This document shows, one piece after another, positions 18,072 through 23,670 of a DNA stretch of 23,670 nt. Within the stretch, counting starts at the first letter, position 1; every line of letters starts with the position of its first letter. Below the pieces are notes generated by a model. It made no database searches. It saw only the letters and a program-made list of their open reading frames with translations, and had not been told where the DNA came from. The DNA lies in assembly GCA_024181965.1 (NCBI GenBank), contig BQXS01009722.1, positions 7,344-31,013 of the forward strand, written 5' to 3'. Both the position numbers and the translations under genes were made by a program. Source of the DNA: Aduncisulcus paluster. Its lineage: Eukaryota > Fornicata.

Positions 18072-21000
18072 ATGGATCCAATGCCAAGCTCAGAACGTAG
18101 CCAAGATATTGTATGTTTCTAAAAGTTTTCGAATTTATACATTTTATGATGTTTGATATAATTAATTTGAAAATTAATGCCCATATTGCTTTCATAAACC
18201 CATTTTCTCTTTCGGGTGTGTTTTATTGCTTTATTTCAACCAAATGCACAATTAATTTATTAGATTCAAGAAGTTAAGCCAGAGTTTATTCATGAAGGTG
18301 ACAAATCTTGCTCTCCAATTCCTCGAGATTGCCCGAATGTTAAGAGTCCTGATATAACTGTCATCAAAGCCAAGAATAGGACCAAGGAAAAAGGCGATAG
18401 AGAATATGATCAGTGTTCTGCAGCACAAAAGATGATGAAAGGAGAGCGTAATTGGGGAGAATTTACAGATATCTCCCTTCCTTTCTCCACATCTACTCCC
18501 ATTAAAGGCGCTTATATTTGTATTGGAGGAAAATCATCCAGTTCTCCACCCCCATCACACCTTATCTTCTCTCTTACATCTTCAAAGGGGGAGAAAATGT
18601 TTAAAAAATATAAATTTCTTGAATCAGAAATAATAAGCTTATTATATTTATTCTCGGAAACTGATAGCTGGTTCTTTCTCCCTATTGATCTCTCTGATGT
18701 TGTTCTGTGTGAGATTACAGGGAAAGGAAGAAAGAAAGAGTCTTTTACTATCTTCTCCCTCATATTTTTTCGAGAAGAAACACATGAAGAAACTATATTT
18801 CGTGAAGCCAAAGAAGCTTTTCGAGAGAAACTATGGTCAGAAGCTCAAGTTGTGAAACCAGAGTTTGTTCAGGAAGGAGATAGAAATTCTCAAGGTAGAT
18901 ATTCTATTCCTATTCCGCGTGGTGATCCAAAGCTTGTAGATCCTTCATTCTCAATGGTAAAGTGCAAGGATGATTCGAAGAGTAAGGAATCTGAGGAGTT
19001 TGATCAGAGTTCAGATGCACAAAGAATGTTAAAAGGGGATCGCTTTGTGCGGTTATCCTATCTTTCCATCCCTTTCCCATCACCTAGTCCAATGAAAGGT
19101 GCTTATATCTGTGTTTATAAGTATGATAGTTCACCCTCTCTTCTCTTCACTTTCACTGATTGTGATGGTAAGAAGACACGCAAGAAGTATGAATTCACAA
19201 GACCTAAACATGTATTTGAATGGCACTTCCTTCCTATTGATCTGGATAATGTTGTATTGTGTGAGATTGAAGGGAAGGGAACGTGGAAAGAGAAGAATAG
19301 TCGATGTTTTATCATCCTCTCCCTCGTATTCCTTCGAGAAGAAACCCCTGAAGAACGTTGTATTCGAGAATCCATTGAGGAGCAATGGTCTAAAGCTGTA
19401 TGTTCATTATATTTTATTGGTTTAATATTTTCACATTTCTTTGTTTTATTATTTGATACGATTCACGCTAATCTTATTTAACAATATTATCTCTCGATTT
19501 GTTTCTAATACCATTATATATCTCTTTTTTCAAAAATGATATGTAGCCCACCATTAAATCAGAGTTTATTCATAGAGGAAATTATCTTTGCTCTCCAATT
19601 CCTCGAGATTGCCCGAATGTTAAGAGTCCTGATATAACTGCTATCGAGTCCAAGAATAGGACCAAGAGAAAAGGTGATAGAGAATATGATCAGTGTTCTG
19701 CAGCACAAAAGATGATGAAAGGAGAGGGTAATCGGGGAAAATTTACAGATATCTCCCTTCCTTTCTCCACATCTACCCCCATTAAAGGTGCTTATATTTG
19801 TATTGGAGGAGGATACTATTTCTGTCCACCCTCACGCCTTATCTTCTCTTTAACATCTTCAAACGGGGAGAAAATGGTTAAAAAATATGAATTTCCTGGA
19901 TTAGAAAAAACAAGCTGGTTCTTTCTCCCTATTGATCTCTCTGATGTTGTTCTGTGTGAGATTTCAGGGAAAGGAAGAAAGAAAGAGTATTTTGAAATCG
20001 AATCCCTTGTTTTCATTAGTAGAGAAGAAACTCCTGAAGAAATCAAAGCTTGTGAAGCCAGAGAGAAACTATGGTCTGAAACTCCAGTTGTGAAACCAAA
20101 GTTTGTTCAGGAAGGAGATTGGACATCTCAAGGTAGAGATTCTATTCCCATTCCGTGTGATGATCCAAAGCTTGTAGACCCTTCATTCTCAATGGTTAAG
20201 TGCAAGAATGATTCGAAGAGTAAGGAATCTGAGGAGTATGATCAGAGTTCAGGTGCTCAAAGAATGTTAAAAGGTGAAGGTTTTGTACGGTTATCCCATC
20301 TTTCCATCCCTTTCCCATCACCTAGTCCTATGAAAGGTGCTTTTATCTATGTGGATGAAGATAATAGTTCACCCTCTCTTCTCTTCACTTTCACTGATTG
20401 TGATGGTAAGAAGACTTCCAAGAAGTATGAATTCACAGAACCTAAACATTACTATGAATGGCATTTCCTTCCTATTGATCTGGATAATGTTGTATTGTGT
20501 GAGATTGAAGGGAAAGGAACGTGGAGACGGAAGAATAGTCGATACTTTGACATCGACTCCCTTATATTCTTTCGAGAAGAAACCCCTGAAGAACGTTGTA
20601 TTCGAGAATCCATTGAGGAACAATGGTCTAAAGCTGTATGTTCATTATATTTTATTGGTTTAATATTTTCGCATTTCTTTGTTTTATTGATACGATTCAC
20701 GCTAATCTTATTTTACAATATTATCTCTCGATTTGTTTCTAATACCATTATATATCTCTTTTTCAAAAATGATATGTAGCCCACCATTAAATCAGAGTTT
20801 ATTCATGAAGGTGACGAATCTTGCTCTCCAATTCCCCGAGACTCCCCAAATGTTAAGAGTCCTGATATAACTGTCATCAAAGCAAAGAATAGGACCAAGG
20901 GAAAAGGTGATAGAGAATATGATCAGAGTTCTGCAGCACAAAAGATGATGAAAGGAGAGGGTTATCGGGGAGAATTTACAGAAATCTCCCTTCCTTTCTC

Positions 21001-23670
21001 CACATCTACTCCCATTAAAGGTGCTTACATTTGTATTCGAGGAAAATATACCCTATCACCCTCACACCTTATCTTCTCTTTAACATCTTCAAAGGGGGAG
21101 AAAATATTTAAAAAATATGAATTTCTTGAATTTGGAGGTTATCATTGGTATTATCTCCCTATTGATCTTTCTGATGTTGTTTTGTGTGAGATTAGAGGGA
21201 AAGGAAATTGGGAAGAGTCTTTTGGAATTATATCTCTGAAAAAGTGTTTTTTTTCTATCCGATCCCTTGTTTTCATTAGTAGAGAAGAAACTTTTGAAGA
21301 AACTCAATCTCGTGAAGCCAGAGAGAAACTATGGTCTGAAGTTCCTGTTGTGAAATCCGAATTTGTTGGGATTGGACACAAAGAATTTCAGCCGATTCAA
21401 TTTGATGACCCAGCAATAATTTACCCTTCATTTTCAATGGTTAAGGCAAAATTGGATCATTATTGTAAAGAATCTTCCGATTATGATCAGAGTGAAAGAG
21501 CAAAAAGAATGTTGGAGCTCAACTATGATGGAATTTGGTATCGTGAGTGTGATTTATTTGTGTCCCATCTTTCCATCCCTTTCCCATCACCTCGTCCAAT
21601 GAAAGGTGCCTATATTTGTGTGGATAAGGATGATAGTTCACCCTCTCTTCTCTTTACTTTCACTGATTCTGATGGCAATAAGACATCCATAAAGTATGAA
21701 TTCACAGAACCTATTTATGAATTTGAATGGTACTTTCTTCCTACCGATCTGTCGAAGATTGTGTTGTGTGAGATTGAAGGAAAAGGAATGTGGAAAGCGA
21801 AGAATACCAGAAAATTTAAAATCAATTACTTGGTTTTCCTTCAACAACGTGTTTCTTTGGTAAGAATCAGGAATATATTTGATGGTTCTTCTCGATGTAT
21901 TCCAACTCCTCGAGATGATCCAACCTTTATTTGTCCAGATTTTGCTGCAATTAAAGTAAGAAGGATCAAACCAGGAGATGTTTCCCAAGATTTTGATACT
22001 AAGAGCGATTCAGAGGGAACTATATTGGAAGATGAAACAGATCGTGATGTAATTAAAGTAACAAGCAAAGCAAAAGCAAAAGATGTCATTGGGGATGAGA
22101 TTGGACAAAAGATCATGAAAGGAGAGGTGTGTAGTTTTGAAGATGTCGGGTTTTCTTATATTTCCATTCCTTTTAAATCATCGATATCTATTAAAGGTGC
22201 TTATATCTGTTTATGTGATGGTTTGGCTGCTGGTGATACATATCTTTTCACATTTACCATATCAAATGGAAAAAAAAGATACAATACCTATCAAATTCCT
22301 AAACGTGATCGTCCATCTTGGTGGTACCTTTCGATTGATCTCTCTGATATTGTTTTGTGTGAGATTGAAGGTAGAAAGACAAAAAATAACCATTTTCGAA
22401 TTTTTTCTCTGGCATTTTATCGAAAAGAAACTCCTGATGAAGAGAATAATCGAAAAAACAGAGATTTTTGGCAAAACAGAGCGTGGATAGAAACCATAAC
22501 TATCAAACCTGAATTCATTAAGGAAGGATATAGAGATTCTATTCCCATTCCTCGAGATGATGAGTCAATCATAAATCCTTCATTTTCAGATGTTCAGGGG
22601 AAGAATGATGTCTATTGTAAGGAATTTGGGGAGTATGATCAGAGTTCAAAAGCACAAAAAATGTTAAAAGGGGAAGATTCTGTATCTTTATCCCATCTTT
22701 CCATTCCTTTTCCATCTCCTTGTCTAATGAAAGGTGCTTATATCTGTGTGGCTAATGATTTGAGTTCGCCTTCACTTCTCTTCAGATTTTCTCATTCTTG
22801 TGGCACTAAAACGTTCAAAAGGTATATATTTTCGAAATTTGAGGAACCCACTTCCAAATCCACAAAGGAAGATTTTGAATTTGAATCCAATGGATTATCC
22901 AAAGATTCGGAATTTGAATCGATAATTAATACTAGATGGTATTTCCTTCCTATAGATTTACCAAATGTTATTTTCTGTGAGATTCAAGGAAAAGGGACAT
23001 GGAAAGAGCGGTTGAGTCGAAGTTTTCAAATAGAATCCCTCATTTTCATTAAAGGTGAAGACATTCCTCCCCTTCCTTCAGATTCCACAAAGCTTATCAA
23101 ACATGACTCTTTCACTCTCACTTCCTCTGCAACCATTACATCTCAGTGCATCATTGGTCATGGTGGATTTGGTGAAGTTCTTCTTGTTAAAGTTGAAGGT
23201 ATTCCTATTCCTTGTGTTCTGAAGAAAATGCTCCATGAAGCCGATGAAAGAGTTGTTAAAGGATGTCGAAAGGAGTTCAAGATGCAACTCAAATTGTTTA
23301 CGAATCCAAAATGTTTCAATCGTATCCCTCGTCCTTTGTATATCCTTGACCTGCTTGATGCAGATATGAAAGGTGAATATGGATTTATCATGGAATATTG
23401 TGCTGGAGGCAGTGTTAAGGATTTTGCTAGAAGTTGGTGTGATGATGGCAAGTATGTGAGTGATATTGGTGATGCTGATGATAGTGAAGATTCTGATTCA
23501 TCTTGTATTTCTGATTCTGACTCCAAGAGTGATATTGGCACAACTCGTTTTGATCCCATGACACTGAACCCTGTGAAAGTGAGTGCTCTCTGTGTTGGCA
23601 TGATTGAGTGTCTTGATGATGTGTTTAGAGCAAAGAAGAGTCTTGTCCATCGAGATGTTAAACCCGATAA
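18072..23670 (+). CDS. Eight-repeat protein fused to a C-terminal protein kinase domain, 3' end beyond window
   Basis: Exons are 18072-18110, 18264-19397, 19547-20635 and 20780 to the right edge; all introns are phase 0. At least 1717 residues are encoded with no in-frame stop. After the short MDPMPSSERSQDI exon come eight ~170-210-residue repeats as four A-B pairs. Each has a polar linker with IPIPRDDP- and EYDQSSAAQKMLKGE-like wording, then a probably beta-rich core containing KGAYICI, LLFTFT, FLPIDLSDVVLCEI and SL.FFREETPEE. I do not recognise this repeat. From about residue 1538 a kinase domain follows: GHGGFGEV (G1547), VLKKM, EYCAGGSVKDF, an acidic Asp/Ser insert, then HRDVKPDN (H1711-D1713) at the window end. 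The DFG and later parts are not seen. No signal peptide or membrane segment occurs in the spliced product, so it is probably intracellular. The repeats could bind ligands or assemble the kinase; this is inference. A model made of separate genes is possible, but the three in-frame splices argue against it. Confidence 0.85.
18111..18263 (+). other. Intron 1 of the repeat-kinase gene
   Basis: 153 nt, GTATGT...TTATTAG, phase 0. It joins the 13-codon first exon to exon 2, and the join is in frame with the long repeat-coding frame. It is not similar to introns 2 and 3 beyond the splice signals. Confidence 0.75.
18264..19397 (+). repeat. Repeat pair 1 (R1 18264-18848, R2 18849-19397), one exon
   Basis: 378 codons containing one A-type and one B-type repeat. 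R1 is the longest A copy; its loop between KKYKFLE and the W-FLPIDL strand has about 10 extra residues (ISLLYLFSETD region). R2 carries FTFTDCDGKKTRKKYEF and ends REETPEERCIRESIEEQW. Confidence 0.88.
19398..19546 (+). other. Intron 2 of the repeat-kinase gene
   Basis: 149 nt, GTATGT...TATGTAG, phase 0. It is nearly identical to intron 3: I count two substitutions and two indels (4 nt and 1 nt). Read-through adds a hydrophobic tail and a stop at 19479-19481. Confidence 0.85.
19547..20635 (+). repeat. Repeat pair 2 (R3 19547-20086, R4 20087-20635), one exon
   Basis: 363 codons, a duplicate of the preceding exon. Its length differs by 15 codons through in-frame indels in loops (for example GYYFCPPSR versus KSSSSPPPSH, and EFPGLEKTSW for a stretch twice as long). 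Core blocks such as FTDISLPFSTSTPIKGAYIC are unchanged. Confidence 0.88.
20636..20779 (+). other. Intron 3 of the repeat-kinase gene
   Basis: 144 nt, GTATGT...TATGTAG, phase 0, almost identical to intron 2. It is followed by the same CCC ACC ATT AAA exon start as after intron 2. Confidence 0.85.
20780..21859 (+). repeat. Repeat pair 3 (R5 20780-21346, R6 21347-21859)
   Basis: R5 resembles R1/R3, with an insertion of about 10 residues (SFGIISLKKC region) before SLVFISREE. R6 is B-type but has a rewritten linker (FVGIGHKEFQPIQFDDPAII), and it loses the REETPEE end, which reads LQQRVSL. No intron separates it from pair 4. Confidence 0.82.
21860..23080 (+). repeat. Repeat pair 4 (R7 21860-22498, R8 22499-23080), most diverged
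   Basis: R7 keeps IKGAYICL, LSIDLSDIVLCEIEG and FYRKETPDEE but has a longer linker rich in Lys/Asp. R8 keeps LSIPFPSPCLMKGAYICV and FLPIDLPNVIFCEIQGKGTW, and has an insert of roughly 30 residues (SKSTKEDFEFESNG region) before the W-FLPIDL strand. It leads directly into the kinase domain. Confidence 0.8.
23129..23670 (+). other. Protein kinase domain, N-lobe to catalytic loop (cut by window end)
   Basis: Glycine-rich loop GHGGFGEV at 23156-23179, lysine strand PCVLKKM, hinge region IMEYCAGGSV, and catalytic HRDVKPDN at 23648 to the edge. An Asp/Ser-rich insert of ~35 residues (about 23440-23550) lies after the alpha-D region. The HRDVKPDN form is typical of Ser/Thr kinases. DFG and the activation segment lie outside the window. 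Confidence 0.88.

Noticed and set aside
18432-20779. Two separate genes starting at the ATGs 18432 and 19712
   Set aside because: These ATGs lie inside repeat linkers; open frame continues upstream to in-frame splice sites, and the downstream ends read into introns with GTATGT and TAG borders.

Overview
This is a 23.7 kb stretch of nuclear DNA from a unicellular eukaryote. It is AT-rich, with AT- and T-rich spacers of about 0.2-0.6 kb between mostly intronless genes. The products are eukaryotic: a CstF-50-like WD40 protein, a UBC4/5-type E2, a NIMA-like kinase, a PARP and a TMEM128-like protein. The five introns I can support (95-153 nt) all begin GTATGT and end TAG, and all splice in frame. 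A free-living metamonad such as a fornicate would fit this style, but that placement is a low-confidence inference. Genes whose ends are visible stop with TAA or TAG.

Layout, left to right. A NIMA-like Ser/Thr kinase with a very long low-complexity tail lies on the minus strand and runs off the left edge. Divergent from it is a three-exon CstF-50 homologue on the plus strand. Next come three minus-strand genes: a UBE2D-like E2, a class IV aminotransferase-fold protein with a Gly/Ser/acidic tail, and an intact MULE-type transposase with a SWIM zinc finger. A 20-N scaffold gap (11306-11325) follows. It is flanked by the same ~292-nt sequence on both sides, so it is most likely two overlapping contig ends that were not merged. 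Beyond it, all genes are on the plus strand: a secreted Zn-dependent phospholipase C/S1-P1-type protein, a four-helix TMEM128-like membrane protein, and a 1192-residue PARP with an intact H-Y-E triad behind a coiled coil.

The most unusual locus is the last one (18072 to the right edge). Four in-frame exons can be joined into one protein of at least 1717 residues. It has a 13-residue first exon, then eight copies of a ~170-210-residue, probably beta-rich repeat arranged as four A-B pairs, then a protein kinase domain cut by the window end just after HRDVKPDN. I do not recognise the repeat as a named family. Two of the A-B pairs are whole exons. The introns following them are almost identical, while the exons differ at many residues clustered in loops. 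This points to recent expansion by exon+intron duplication with diversification of the coding part, as expected of a variable recognition or scaffold array coupled to a kinase.

The genes do not form an obvious pathway. Signalling and protein-modification functions (two kinases, an E2, a PARP) dominate.
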